From assembly GCF_036002945.1 (NCBI RefSeq), contig NZ_CP108529.1, positions 2,170,001 through 2,234,000 of the forward strand: DNA of 64,000 nucleotides. The letters run 5' to 3'. The notes under the pieces were generated by a model. It worked only from the letters and a program-made list of their open reading frames with translations. It was not told the origin of the DNA and ran no database searches. The stretch comes from Streptomyces sp. NBC_01224. GTDB taxonomy: Bacteria; Actinomycetota; Actinomycetes; Streptomycetales; Streptomycetaceae. Numbering within the stretch: the stretch's first letter is position 1; each line of letters begins with the position of its first letter. This document shows positions 1 to 8,503 of this stretch, in pieces. Both the position numbers and the translations under genes were made by a program.

Positions 1-26
1 CTTGTGGCACCGCCCCATGAAGGCCG

Positions 27-431
27 CTATGGCTGCTTCGCTGTAGCCGTAATAGCGCCCCAGGGTGGTGGCAGTGCGGTCGCCCTCGAGCGTGAGTGGT
101 CTCTCTCCCCCCACTCGACAACGAAGCAGGGATCCGGGTGAGACGACCACTGCACGCGCAGGTCGGGGAAGCCCGGACACCCAAGAAGGAGGTCACAGAC
201 CTTGAGCCCGGAGAACAGACACGACGCCGGGTAGCCCCTGCCGCGCCTCGTGCCCCCGACGGGGACTGCGAGGAACGGCATGCGCGTGGTGCGCATGGCG
301 ACGCTCTTCTCCAGGAGCCAGTTGTCGGAGATCCGCTTCTCGTAGTACTCGAAGTCGTACGCGTCTTGCGGGAGGGCCATCGCCCTGGCCGTCACGACCG
401 AGCGCCGAGCGGAGTCAAGGTTGTGCGTCAC
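27..431 (-). CDS. hypothetical protein, coupled to DUF6415-like gene
   Basis: 134 aa. I do not recognise the family with certainty. The N-terminus (SARRSVVTARAMALP, then DFEYYEKRISD) resembles short Streptomyces proteins that sit beside DUF6415 and GHKL ATPase genes. The rest is basic and Cys-containing with no catalytic motif, signal peptide or membrane segment. Its ATG at 431 overlaps the end of the upstream gene (428-880), so the two are probably translationally coupled. The C-terminal third is rich in R, A and P and could be partly degraded. Function unknown. Confidence 0.55.
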   Translation of the reverse strand: MTHNLDSARRSVVTARAMALPQDAYDFEYYEKRISDNWLLEKSVAMRTTRMPFLAVPVGGTRRGRGYPASCLFSGLKVCDLLLGCPGFPDLRVQWSSHPDPCFVVEWGERDHSRSRATALPPPWGAITATAKQP

Positions 432-880
432 TCCGCCTCCTTGATGTAGTGGGCTTCGATGAGCTCTTCGACCAGGTCAGAGGTGACTAAGGCCAGACGA
501 CGAGCGAGGCCGACGGCCTGCTGGTAGTCGGCCGGCACGCACTCCTCCCGCAGGGGGACCCCGCGTACAACGAGTCGGAGCATCTCCGCGGTGGGCGGGT
601 ACTGCTCGTCCGCGACAGCGATGTTGCTGAGCTGCTTCAGATGGTCCCGAAGACGGTCAACCAGGGTGTCGGTCACCGCGGCGGGCGGCGTCTGGTTGCC
701 GATCGCCGTGTCGAGGTCGTCAAAGACCTCCTCCACGTCGAGCGGCTTCCAGTTCTTGATCCGTTCCAGGACGGACCACAAACCCTCTGCGTCGAGTGGA
801 GGGCTCCACTGCGGTGTGCGGGGCTCGTCGGCTGGCGGAAGAACCACGTCATTCTCCGGAACCAGAACGGTGAGGGACAT
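428..880 (-). CDS. DUF6415-like protein
   Basis: 150 aa, acidic and mostly helical, with no signal peptide or membrane segment. The central RLRDHLKQL stretch and the C-terminal ARRLALVTSDLVEELIE helix fit the small DUF6415-type proteins (annotated only as natural-product biosynthesis or regulatory associated) found beside GHKL ATPase genes in Streptomyces. It lies 39 bp downstream of the ATP-binding gene and overlaps the next gene by 4 bp, so the three probably form one operon. The family name is from memory; the biochemical role is unknown. Confidence 0.55.
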   Translation of the reverse strand: MSLTVLVPENDVVLPPADEPRTPQWSPPLDAEGLWSVLERIKNWKPLDVEEVFDDLDTAIGNQTPPAAVTDTLVDRLRDHLKQLSNIAVADEQYPPTAEMLRLVVRGVPLREECVPADYQQAVGLARRLALVTSDLVEELIEAHYIKEAE

Positions 881-919
881 CGGGACTCCTGGGAAGAGCC
901 AAGTACCGGCCGCGGAGGG

Positions 920-1393
920 CTACAAGTGCTCAGTCAGTTCCGGGATCGCCATGAAGACCCACACGTCCTTGCCCGCTGGGGTCATGGACACGGACGTGTC
1001 GTCGGCCAGAGCACCCAGCAGCATCAGCCCGCGCCCCTCCTCGGCCAGGGGGGCCGGTGACGAGTACACCGGCGGACAGCGGTCCTGGTCGCGAACGATG
1101 GCGGTGACACCGTCCGGCACCTTCTGGAGGAGCAGGCTGGCCATCCGGCACCCGTCGGCGTCCGCAGGGGTGTGCTGCAAGACGTTGGTGAGTAGTTCGT
1201 TGACCACGGTCAGGACGCGGAACGCGGTGCCGTTGTCGACGCGCCACCAGCAAAGGTGCGCTGCGACGATGTCCCGCACGGTGCCCAGATCTTCGGCCCG
1301 GACGTTGAAACTCATGTCGAGTTGACCGTCCACGCTCCTGGACGTGGCTCGAACAGAAGCATCCCGCTCGCGGGTGTCGACAAGTAGTTCCAT
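920..1393 (-). CDS. GHKL-type ATP-binding protein (anti-sigma-factor kinase-like)
   Basis: 157 aa, the usual size for the stand-alone HATPase_c_2 (RsbW/SpoIIAB-like) proteins of Streptomyces. Visible parts are an N-box-like VVNELLTNVLQH around residues 65-76, a D-box region IVRDQD near 100, and a glycine-rich lid EEGRGLMLLGALAD near 118-131. Such proteins bind and may phosphorylate or sequester anti-sigma antagonists, but no partner sigma or anti-anti-sigma gene is adjacent. It is the first gene of a three-gene minus-strand group, divergent from the XRE regulator at 1557. Confidence 0.8.
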   Translation of the reverse strand: MELLVDTRERDASVRATSRSVDGQLDMSFNVRAEDLGTVRDIVAAHLCWWRVDNGTAFRVLTVVNELLTNVLQHTPADADGCRMASLLLQKVPDGVTAIVRDQDRCPPVYSSPAPLAEEGRGLMLLGALADDTSVSMTPAGKDVWVFMAIPELTEHL

Positions 1394-1556
1394 CGCTGCT
1401 TCCTCCGTTCTGCCGGAACCCCTTCAGCAGGGGTGGGTTGCGGTGTGTACTGGACTGGAACCGATCAGCAACCATTTAGGCAGAGCGCACCGAAAACGTG
1501 CAGAGCCTGATGCCGAGAGGTGAAGAGTTCGGCATCAACGACTTCGGGGGCAGAAC

Positions 1557-2960
1557 ATGCCGCAGCCAATGAAACAGCTCGATCCCGGGGCGTCCCCCAG
1601 GGAGTGGTTCGGTAACGAGCTGCGCAGACTGCGCCTTGGGCAAGGGCTGTCGGCCAAGGAGCTGGGGCGGTTAGTGCAGGTCAGCGACGACATGATCCTG
1701 TCGATCGAGAAGGGAAAGTACCCGAGTTGTCGCCGCGATGTGGCTCAGCGGCTCGACGACGTCCTCGGCACGGGAGGACTCCTCGACCGGGCGTGGCCGA
1801 TGGTCTTCGGCAACCGTGATACCGATAAAAAGCGAGCTGATGCCGATAAGGCCTCCACGCGCCGAGAGGAGAAACCCACGCGGGTGCCGACAGGCCGCAT
1901 CCTGGGCAGAGACGAAACAACTCTTCGCCCTGGGAGCCATGATCCCGTGATTCGACGCTCGTTCCTCCACATCGGAGGCCTCGCCGCCATAGCCCCTCTC
2001 AACTTCACCGACGTCTTCGCGCCCGCCGAACTGTCTCTCCCGACTAACGTCAACCCGAGCCACGTCGACCAGGTCCTGGCGGCCGCCACCGCCATCAGCG
2101 GCATGGACAACGAGCTGGGTGGGGGTGGCGTGGTGCGTGACGTAGCCGCCCGAGCGATGCAGTGGTCGGCCGGCCTGCTGCAAACCCGGTTCCCCGAGCA
2201 CATGCGAACCGACCTGTTCGCCGCCGTATCACGGCTTGGCATCGTGGTCGGCGCCTCTGCCTTCGACTCCTACCACCACGATGAAGCCACCAAGACGTTC
2301 CGATTCGCAGCAGACTGCGCCGAGGAGGCAGGCGACTGGCATCTGCGGGCCAAGACCTACTCGTTCCTCGCACGGCAAGCCGTATGGATCGGGGCCCCCG
2401 ATGACGGCCTCACGTACGCCGAGAAGGGGCTTGTGCGCTCCGACCGTCTGACGGCGACCGAGCAGGCGATGCTTCACACGGCAAGGGCCAGGGCCTTCGG
2501 GAAGATGGGCAACGTCCGGGACACCATGGCGGCCGTCGGCGCCGCAGACGAGGCGTTCACTCGGGCCCGGCCCACCGAAGAATCGCCGTGGATGGCCTAC
2601 TACGACGAGGCGCAGCACAACGGGGACACGGCTCACGCCCTGTTCGATCTCGCGATCCTCGCCGGACAGGACCCGGGCCGGGCAGCGCGCCGATTCAACA
2701 CAGCGGTGAACGGACACACGGACGCCTACAAGCGGTCACGTGCGATCTCGCGGACGAAGCTGGCCTCCCTGCTCATGGCCAAGGGAGACCCTCGCCAGGC
2801 GGCGGCGCTCGGCCACGACGCCTTGAACGAGGTAGGCCGACTCACCTCCCGGCGAGCCGCCGACGATCTGCGGCAGCTCGGCCGCTTCGCCTCCAAGCAT
2901 CGGACTGTCCAGGAGGCTTCAGCGCTGCGAGATCGGATCGCCGCTACGGTTTCCGCATGA
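1557..2960 (+). CDS. XRE-family regulator with C-terminal helical-repeat region
   Basis: 467 aa. An N-terminal Cro/C1-type helix-turn-helix spans about residues 14-70 (RRLRLGQGLSAKELGRLVQV, then LSIEKGKYP). A linker follows, then a long alpha-helical TPR-like region (about 190-460). This layout is common in Streptomyces regulators that control a neighbouring gene, with the repeats sensing a peptide or protein. The start is the ATG after the GGGGG tract. The TGA stop shares bases with the ATG of the phosphotransferase gene (ATGA overlap), so the two are coupled and probably co-regulated. Confidence 0.85.
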   Translation: MPQPMKQLDPGASPREWFGNELRRLRLGQGLSAKELGRLVQVSDDMILSIEKGKYPSCRRDVAQRLDDVLGTGGLLDRAWPMVFGNRDTDKKRADADKASTRREEKPTRVPTGRILGRDETTLRPGSHDPVIRRSFLHIGGLAAIAPLNFTDVFAPAELSLPTNVNPSHVDQVLAAATAISGMDNELGGGGVVRDVAARAMQWSAGLLQTRFPEHMRTDLFAAVSRLGIVVGASAFDSYHHDEATKTFRFAADCAEEAGDWHLRAKTYSFLARQAVWIGAPDDGLTYAEKGLVRSDRLTATEQAMLHTARARAFGKMGNVRDTMAAVGAADEAFTRARPTEESPWMAYYDEAQHNGDTAHALFDLAILAGQDPGRAARRFNTAVNGHTDAYKRSRAISRTKLASLLMAKGDPRQAAALGHDALNEVGRLTSRRAADDLRQLGRFASKHRTVQEASALRDRIAATVSA

Positions 2961-3844
2961 CTCCTTCGGCATCCGAATCTGCACGTCATGTCCTGAAGCA
3001 GGCCTGTTCGGCGGTGGGATTGGACTCCGACGGAGCGGAGCCTCTCCGCTTGGCCGAGAACCAGATATGGCGGCTGCCTCGTCAGCGAGTGATCGTGCGG
3101 ATCGCCCGGGGAGGACAGAGCGCTGCGGCGGCCCGCGAAGTGCGCGTCGCACGCTGGCTCGCCCATGAGAACGTCCCGGCCGTTCGCCTGGCCGACGTGG
3201 AGCAGCCGGTAGAGGCAGACGGTAGACCCGTGACCTTCTGGGTAGAACTGCCACCGCAGCAGCACGGCTCGGTTGAGGATGTCGCTGAACTCCTCACGAG
3301 GCTCCACTCCCTGCCCACGCCGGCGATCGAGCTGGGGTACCTCGATCCCTTCGTCCGGGTCGGCGAACGGCTGCACGCGGCCATCACGATCCGCGACGAC
3401 GACAGGCAGTGGCTGCACGCCCTTCACCGCGACCTCGTAGCAGCCTGGGCCGAGCGGCCGGCCGGTCTCCCTGATCGGGCCGTGCACGGTGACGCCTGGC
3501 CCGGCAACATCGTCCGCACGGCCGATGGGGTCCTGATGATGGACCTGGAGCGCTTTTCTGTCGGGCCGCCGGAGTGGGATCTCGTGTCCACTGCCGTGCG
3601 CGCGAAGACCACGGGCGCCGTCAGCGCCCGCGAGTACGACCGCTTCTGTGCGGCGTACGGGTACGACGTGACGGCGTGGGAGGGCTATCCCGTCCTCGCG
3701 CGCGCCCGTGAGCTACGCATGGTGACGTACGCGGCGCAGCACTCAGCCAGCAACGCGGAGTGGAGAAGCCAGGCGCAGTACCGGATCGACTGTCTCCGTG
3801 GTCGATCCGGCCCGCGGCCGTGGTCCTGGACGGGAATCCTCTGA
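2957..3844 (+). CDS. aminoglycoside-phosphotransferase-family kinase-like protein
   Basis: 295 aa from the ATG embedded in the ATGA overlap with the regulator. The protein-kinase-like fold is recognisable: VIVRIARG (beta-3 region) near the N-terminus, the catalytic loop VHGDAWPGNIV near residues 175-185 (Brenner motif HGDxxxxN), and the metal-binding MMDLERF about ten residues later. The family phosphorylates small molecules such as aminoglycosides, choline or homoserine. No resistance-specific signature is visible, so the substrate is open. XRE regulator/APH pairs recur in Streptomyces and suggest small-molecule sensing and modification. Confidence 0.8.
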   Translation: MTPSASESARHVLKQACSAVGLDSDGAEPLRLAENQIWRLPRQRVIVRIARGGQSAAAAREVRVARWLAHENVPAVRLADVEQPVEADGRPVTFWVELPPQQHGSVEDVAELLTRLHSLPTPAIELGYLDPFVRVGERLHAAITIRDDDRQWLHALHRDLVAAWAERPAGLPDRAVHGDAWPGNIVRTADGVLMMDLERFSVGPPEWDLVSTAVRAKTTGAVSAREYDRFCAAYGYDVTAWEGYPVLARARELRMVTYAAQHSASNAEWRSQAQYRIDCLRGRSGPRPWSWTGIL

Positions 3845-3980
3845 CCCGGGGTGCTTCAGAAAGGACCTCCGACGCACGTCAGATGCCCTTTCTAAGGCGA
3901 AGTCGCAGTACGCGGTAGACGAGTCGCGCTATACGCCGGGTTCTGTCGCCCTGCCGACACAATCGCACCAGGCGTACCCA

Positions 3981-4638
3981 AGCCTTTTGCATCTTGATCA
4001 GGTGGCGAGTTTGAGGGCGACGACGGCACGGACGACGGCGGTGATCCGGGTGGTGCTGCAGCGGAGTTTCCGCAGGAGCCGCCAGCATTTGAGGGTGGCC
4101 ATGGCGCGTTCGCTGAGGCTGCGGGTCTTGGCGTGATCGCGGTTGTGACGTTGGCGGCAGCCGCGCAGGTTCTTTCCCCGGAACGGGACACGGATCGCAG
4201 GGCCAGCGCCCTGATATGCCTTGTCGGCCCAGCATTTGATGTCGTCTGCGGCGAGGGCAGCGGGAATGCCGTGGACCCCCGCGCCGCGGTCTGGTCGTGT
4301 GTGGCTCCCGGCAGCGCGTCCGAGCCCCAGAGCAGGTGTCCGGGAAGGACCGGCGAGGACTTGCACCTTCATCCCATGGTGCCTCTTCTTCCTGGAGTAG
4401 TCGGCCGGTTGCGGCGATGCGGTCGATCGGCAGCACGGTGCCGTCGAAGATCACGTACGCCCTCTTCCGCACGGCCTCCATGGCCTGTTCCAGCGTGGCG
4501 CGAGGGCGGCCAGGAGGTCGACGGCCTCGCGTATCTACCGGTGGACCGTCGCGATCCCGACGCAAAAACTTGCTGCGAGACGGGCGTAGGTGTCGCCTCA
4601 ACGCAGGAGCGCCAGGACGGACAGGGCCTGCCGACCAC
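3981..4638 (-). pseudogene. decayed IS5-type transposase, copy A (C-terminal part)
   Basis: A minus-strand transposase remnant, base-for-base identical to the plus-strand copy B at 5857-6514 (position x pairs with 10495-x). Recognisable pieces lie in different frames: YVIFDGTVLPIDRIAA, then ADDIKCWADKAYQGAG, and finally SERAMATLKCWRLLRKLR in the stretch 3998-4372. Several frameshifts separate them, so no functional transposase can be made. The N-terminal part, present as a relic in copy B, is missing: homology stops abruptly at 4638, 25 bp from the stop of the next gene. Confidence 0.85.
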
Positions 4639-4662
4639 CCCGTCGCGTCTGCGATGGCGTCA

Positions 4663-5241
4663 TCAGACGCCAAATTCAGCATGTCGCAGCATGTCCAGGG
4701 CGTTTATTACTGATTTCCTGAGTACCACATCGCTATAGCCCAATAGAATTTTGTCCCCCGCCATCAATTCCGCTAGATCTCCGAGTGTAGACGCATCCTC
4801 TTCGTGTTCCAAGGAATACATGTACACCAAGATCGCCTCCATTGCAGTTGCTCGCTGAATCGTCGGGTCACCAGCGGTAAATTTTCTTATACTCCTGATC
4901 CAGGTGAGTAGGATCGAGAGGACATCCTCTAGCGGGGAGTCGCGCGTCTGAACGCTGAGCGCCTTGGCCTTCAGCACTAGGCGCAGCAGTGAATCGCACC
5001 GCGCCTCAAATTCTTTAGGGTATTCGACTTTCTTTGACCAGTCGGCAAGATGAAGAAACGACATCTCTCTCACGGTGCGACAGAAGTCGTCCAGTAGGGC
5101 ATTCCCCTCTGCGTATATATCAAGGACCAGCTCATGGCGGACCCTATCCAGCCCGCCTGTCGCCCCGAAAATAATATGCTCAGCGTTGTACTGGTTTCCT
5201 GTGACGCTTTGTCGGCTCTGATTGAAACTAGCTTCAGCCAC
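4663..5241 (-). CDS. FNQ/GNQxNAE-module protein with helical body (cassette gene 2)
   Basis: 192 aa from a GTG start that overlaps the stop of the upstream gene by 8 bp (5234-5241), so translation is probably coupled. The N-terminus carries FNQSRQSVTGNQYNAE (residues 6-21), matching the module of the upstream protein. The remaining ~165 residues are alpha-helical and not recognised: no nuclease, NTPase, TIR or membrane motif is visible. Base composition is clearly AT-richer than the flanks (many atttt/tatt runs), a sign of transfer. It may be an effector or sensor partner in a conflict system; that is inference from the module, coupling and mobile context only. Confidence 0.7.
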   Translation of the reverse strand: MAEASFNQSRQSVTGNQYNAEHIIFGATGGLDRVRHELVLDIYAEGNALLDDFCRTVREMSFLHLADWSKKVEYPKEFEARCDSLLRLVLKAKALSVQTRDSPLEDVLSILLTWIRSIRKFTAGDPTIQRATAMEAILVYMYSLEHEEDASTLGDLAELMAGDKILLGYSDVVLRKSVINALDMLRHAEFGV

Positions 5242-5566
5242 TCAAGCCCCCGGCAATCTGGCCGACGGTTGCTGCCAGTGTCGCCAACCCAACAGCATCT
5301 GCGAGCCAAGCACGTGCACGCTCGAGGCGCCGCCTTGCGGTGGCGGTGTCGCCTGTCTCCAGGTCTCGACGGGCCGCAATTAGCTCGTCTCGCCCTAGTT
5401 GGTCAAGCTGGGAGTCCTCTGCGCACGCGACATCGATGACCTCGTCCAGCTGTTCACGAGCTGCTTCAAGAGTGATGCGTTCTGTCCTGTACTGGACCTG
5501 ATTGATGGTCTCGGCGTTGTTCTGGCCGCCGTAAACGGTCTGGTTGTGCTGGTTGAAGGTCGCCAT
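5234..5566 (-). CDS. small FNQ/GGQxNAE-module protein (cassette gene 1)
   Basis: 110 aa from the ATG at 5566; a TTG six bases upstream is the alternative. FNQHNQTVYGGQNNAE (residues 4-19) matches the start of the protein encoded downstream. Helical segments follow (AAREQLDEVIDVA; DELIAARRDLETGDTATARRRLERARAWL). The C-terminal ~25 residues (LADAVGLATLAATVGQIAGG) are small and hydrophobic, as in helical adaptor or pore-like tails. Short proteins with Asn/Gln/Gly-rich V-x-G-x-Q-x-N starts occur in bacterial conflict systems, but I cannot name this family. First gene of the cassette; no clear Shine-Dalgarno. Confidence 0.7.
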   Translation of the reverse strand: MATFNQHNQTVYGGQNNAETINQVQYRTERITLEAAREQLDEVIDVACAEDSQLDQLGRDELIAARRDLETGDTATARRRLERARAWLADAVGLATLAATVGQIAGGLSG

Positions 5567-5742
5567 GGGCAAAGACTATTGCCAGTCCCCGTTGCGCGTC
5601 GGCTGTCTCTCGCATCTCTGCACATACAAGGAGCCGTTTCCGACCTGACGGGTGGTTGGACGGGCAACCCCGGCGGTGGGCATGAAGAAGGCTCCTGGTA
5701 GACGGGTTCACGACCAAGATCACCAATCCGCCAGGAGCTTTC

Positions 5743-6498
5743 GCGTGCTTGTCTACCCGTCCGGTATCGATCCGTCCGGCCGCACCCTGCGACACCTCTC
5801 CGGTCTCCTCGCAGGTCGCCGTCGTCGGATCGGCTCCCGGTGGCGTCGCCTGACTTGTGGTCGGCAGGCCCTGTCCGTCCTGGCGCTCCTGCGTTGAGGC
5901 GACACCTACGCCCGTCTCGCAGCAAGTTTTTGCGTCGGGATCGCGACGGTCCACCGGTAGATACGCGAGGCCGTCGACCTCCTGGCCGCCCTCGCGCCAC
6001 GCTGGAACAGGCCATGGAGGCCGTGCGGAAGAGGGCGTACGTGATCTTCGACGGCACCGTGCTGCCGATCGACCGCATCGCCGCAACCGGCCGACTACTC
6101 CAGGAAGAAGAGGCACCATGGGATGAAGGTGCAAGTCCTCGCCGGTCCTTCCCGGACACCTGCTCTGGGGCTCGGACGCGCTGCCGGGAGCCACACACGA
6201 CCAGACCGCGGCGCGGGGGTCCACGGCATTCCCGCTGCCCTCGCCGCAGACGACATCAAATGCTGGGCCGACAAGGCATATCAGGGCGCTGGCCCTGCGA
6301 TCCGTGTCCCGTTCCGGGGAAAGAACCTGCGCGGCTGCCGCCAACGTCACAACCGCGATCACGCCAAGACCCGCAGCCTCAGCGAACGCGCCATGGCCAC
6401 CCTCAAATGCTGGCGGCTCCTGCGGAAACTCCGCTGCAGCACCACCCGGATCACCGCCGTCGTCCGTGCCGTCGTCGCCCTCAAACTCGCCACCTGAT
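5743..6498 (+). pseudogene. decayed IS5-type transposase, copy B (nearly full length)
   Basis: Reading across frames recovers most of an IS5-type DDE transposase of about 250 aa. From the GTG at 5743 one reads VLVYPSGIDPSGRTLRHLSG and SRWRRL. Two in-frame stops follow (a TGA and a TAG in what should read ..LRxGDTYARL..ATVHRxxREAVDLLAALAP), then frame changes, YVIFDGTVLPIDRIAA, a segment LLWGSDALPGATHDQTAA in another frame, and the C-terminal ADDIKCWADKAYQGAG...VVALKLAT. At least four disabling lesions are present, all shared with copy A where they overlap. Not functional. Confidence 0.85.
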
Positions 6499-6523
6499 CA
6501 AGATGCAAAAGGCTCACGGCCAA

Positions 6524-6757
6524 TCAGACCGTGCGATCCACCGCCTGAGCTTCGAGCCATGCCTCCACCTCCGGCCAGCGGTAGCGCAAATAGCGGCCGA
6601 TCTTGTGGGCTCGCGGACCCTTGTGTCGGTGATTCCATATATAGACCGTATTCAGAGGTACGCCCAGGAAGTCGGCCAGCTCCTCCGCGCTCATCAAGGG
6701 ACAACGGCCCCCCGCGCCACTAGCGGCTTCTTCCTCGCGGGCAGTGGTTCGACGCAT
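6524..6757 (-). CDS. xis: AlpA/MerR-type excisionase-like DNA-binding protein
   Basis: 77 aa from the ATG at 6757, chosen because a GGAG lies five bases upstream; an ATG at 6826 has no better support. The HTH_17-type winged helix is clear: MSAEELADFLGVPLNTVYIW, then GPRAHKIGRYLRYRWPEVEAWLEA. Such proteins are recombination directionality factors or small repressors in actinobacterial integrative elements. It ends 10 bp from the inverted-repeat edge and is divergent from the integrase gene, whereas in many actinobacterial elements xis precedes int on the same strand. Confidence 0.75.
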   Translation of the reverse strand: MRRTTAREEEAASGAGGRCPLMSAEELADFLGVPLNTVYIWNHRHKGPRAHKIGRYLRYRWPEVEAWLEAQAVDRTV

Positions 6758-7174
6758 GGGCACTCCAGAACGGTTCGAGCGGGCAGGAAAGAACCACGTG
6801 AGCGGTATTCCGCCGTGGTGGTACACAGGACGTTTGCATTAAATTCCGGCCGGACCAAACAGAGGGCCTTTCGACGAAACGCCTACGACTCTTGCGAACT
6901 CTCGAAGGACACCGGCGAATCTTCGCTGAGGGTTCGGCGAGCCCTCGTCGAACCCTCAGCGAGCATTCGCCTAGGTGAAATCTTCTCTACCACTCTGCAC
7001 CCTTTGTCGCGAAGACCCCAAGAATGCATTTGACATCTTCAGCTCGCCTGGATCAACATCCAATTCACTCAGGGCGCGATGAACGGGCAGACAATCTCGC
7101 CGTCGACGATGACCCTGATTAAAAAGAGTCCACAAATAGACTCAAAGGGCCGTTGGAAACTAGGAGTTGAGTCG
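6758..7174. promoter_or_regulatory. xis-int divergent intergenic region with long palindrome at 6910-6977
   Basis: 417 bp without a gene, AT-richer than average. It holds a hyphenated palindrome: tcgctgagggttcg (6923-6936) pairs perfectly with cgaaccctcagcga (6949-6962) around a 12-nt loop. Outside a 2-nt mismatch, ggcgaat (6914-6920) pairs with attcgcc (6965-6971), and cacc (6910-6913) with ggtg (6974-6977). The location suggests an operator for xis/int control or recombinase/Xis arm sites. The role is inferred; the symmetry is directly visible. Confidence 0.7.
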
Positions 7175-8449
7175 ATGCCGTACGACCGCTGGCACAAGTC
7201 ACGCCCGAAAGATGGGGAGTCGACCTGCAAGGAACACGGCAAGGTCCCGACGCGGGATCACGGGACGGGGAAGCGGTGGCAGGCCCGATGGCGCAACCGG
7301 GAAGATGTCCAGCAGACGGAGCTGTTCCGCACCGAGGTCGAAGCCCGCAAGCACGAGACCAAGATGCGGTCCGGAGTGGACGACGGCTCGTACATCAACC
7401 CTCGCGCCGGTGAGGTCAGGGTCGGTGAACTCGCCCTCACGTGGCTCAAGGGGCACGAACACAAGAATCCACGGACTTACCGACGCCACAAGGAGCGGAT
7501 TCTCCTGCACGTCGTTCCTACCGCAGTTGGGAAGATGCGCGTAAAGGACGTGAACGCCTCATCTTTGCTGGACTGGCTGCACGACCGTCGCAGGCTACTC
7601 GAAAGTTCCACGCTGCGCCTGGTCTTCGACAATCTTCGGGCTGTCTTTGACCTGGCCGTGGACGACAGCCTGATACACAAAAATCCCTGCCTCGCCAAAT
7701 CGGTGCAGGACGCCAAGCCGAAGCGAGGAGGTGGCGGCCGGGCAGAGCTGACCCTAACGTGGGAGGACACCGAGAAGATCCGTGCCGAACTTCCCGACCG
7801 CTACAAAGCACTCGTTGACTGTGGTCGCGGCCTGGGTCTTCGGCAAGGAGAGATATTCGGCCTGTCACCGGAAGATATCGACTGGGCACATCCAGACGGC
7901 GTCATGGTGCACGTGCAACGGCAAGTAGTCCACGACGGCTCGTTCCTCGTATACGCCCTCCCCAAGGGCGGAGACGACGAGGAGCCGAAGGACCGGTGGG
8001 TCGAGCTGACCGACGACGTGGCCATCCCCCTGCGCGAGCACATGCAGAAGTACCCGCCGGTCGAGGTGACCCGACCGTGGGGCAGCAAAGGCGGCGACCC
8101 GGTCACGGTGCGGCTGATCTTCTACACCCGGGAGAAGACCGCCATTCAGTCGAATTGGTTCAACTCCTACCGCTGGAAGCCCGCCCTGGCGTCGGCCGGC
8201 CTCATCAAGCCCCTTGAGCCCGACGCGAAGGGACGACGCTGGGAGAAGTCCCGCGACGTGATGATGCACGCGCTCCGACACCTGTACGCGTCGATGATGA
8301 TCAACGGCGGGGTAGACGTGTACACGCTCGCGGACCGCCTCGGACACGCCGATCCCGCGTTTACCCTGCGTAAATACGTGCACCGGGTCGTGGGAGCCGG
8401 TTCCAAGGTCCGCATCGCGGTCCGGAGCGCCTACACCAGGGCCGCGTGA
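7175..8449 (+). CDS. int: tyrosine-type site-specific integrase
   Basis: 424 aa from the ATG at 7175, preceded by AGGAG at 8-nt spacing; the in-frame ATG at 7079 has no ribosome site. Layout: a short N-terminal basic region with paired Cys/His-like residues, a core-binding domain (about residues 75-185), and a catalytic domain. Catalytic residues are visible: R223 (GLGLRQGE), H365-x-x-R368 (MMHALRHLYAS), H391 (RLGHADPAFT) and nucleophile Y401 (LRKYVHR). All are intact, so it is probably active. It likely drove entry of the accessory DNA to its left; the attachment core could not be identified and no tRNA gene adjoins. Confidence 0.92.
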   Translation: MPYDRWHKSRPKDGESTCKEHGKVPTRDHGTGKRWQARWRNREDVQQTELFRTEVEARKHETKMRSGVDDGSYINPRAGEVRVGELALTWLKGHEHKNPRTYRRHKERILLHVVPTAVGKMRVKDVNASSLLDWLHDRRRLLESSTLRLVFDNLRAVFDLAVDDSLIHKNPCLAKSVQDAKPKRGGGGRAELTLTWEDTEKIRAELPDRYKALVDCGRGLGLRQGEIFGLSPEDIDWAHPDGVMVHVQRQVVHDGSFLVYALPKGGDDEEPKDRWVELTDDVAIPLREHMQKYPPVEVTRPWGSKGGDPVTVRLIFYTREKTAIQSNWFNSYRWKPALASAGLIKPLEPDAKGRRWEKSRDVMMHALRHLYASMMINGGVDVYTLADRLGHADPAFTLRKYVHRVVGAGSKVRIAVRSAYTRAA

Positions 8450-8503
8450 CTCCTGCTCCGTTCGGCCTGTGCAACAACCGTGCAAGATGATCTTCGAGAG
8501 GGG

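Larger units (their letters stand above)
3981..6514. repeat. 658-bp perfect inverted repeat (3981-4638 / 5857-6514)
   Basis: The two arms are the decayed transposase copies. Identity runs from agccttttgcatcttgatca at 3981 to the ccgaccac at 4638 and is mirrored exactly at 5857-6514. The loop (4639-5856) holds the two-gene cassette and the N-terminal transposase relic. Because the frameshifts are shared, the duplication is younger than the decay, or gene conversion has kept the arms alike. No separate IS terminal repeats or target duplications are obvious at either outer edge. Confidence 0.9.

Noticed and set aside
3981-6514. Functional composite transposon
   Set aside because: Both transposase copies carry stops and frameshifts, and no terminal repeats or target duplications were found.
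7079-7174. Upstream ATG as integrase start
   Set aside because: No ribosome site; AGGAG stands correctly before ATG 7175 and the family begins there.
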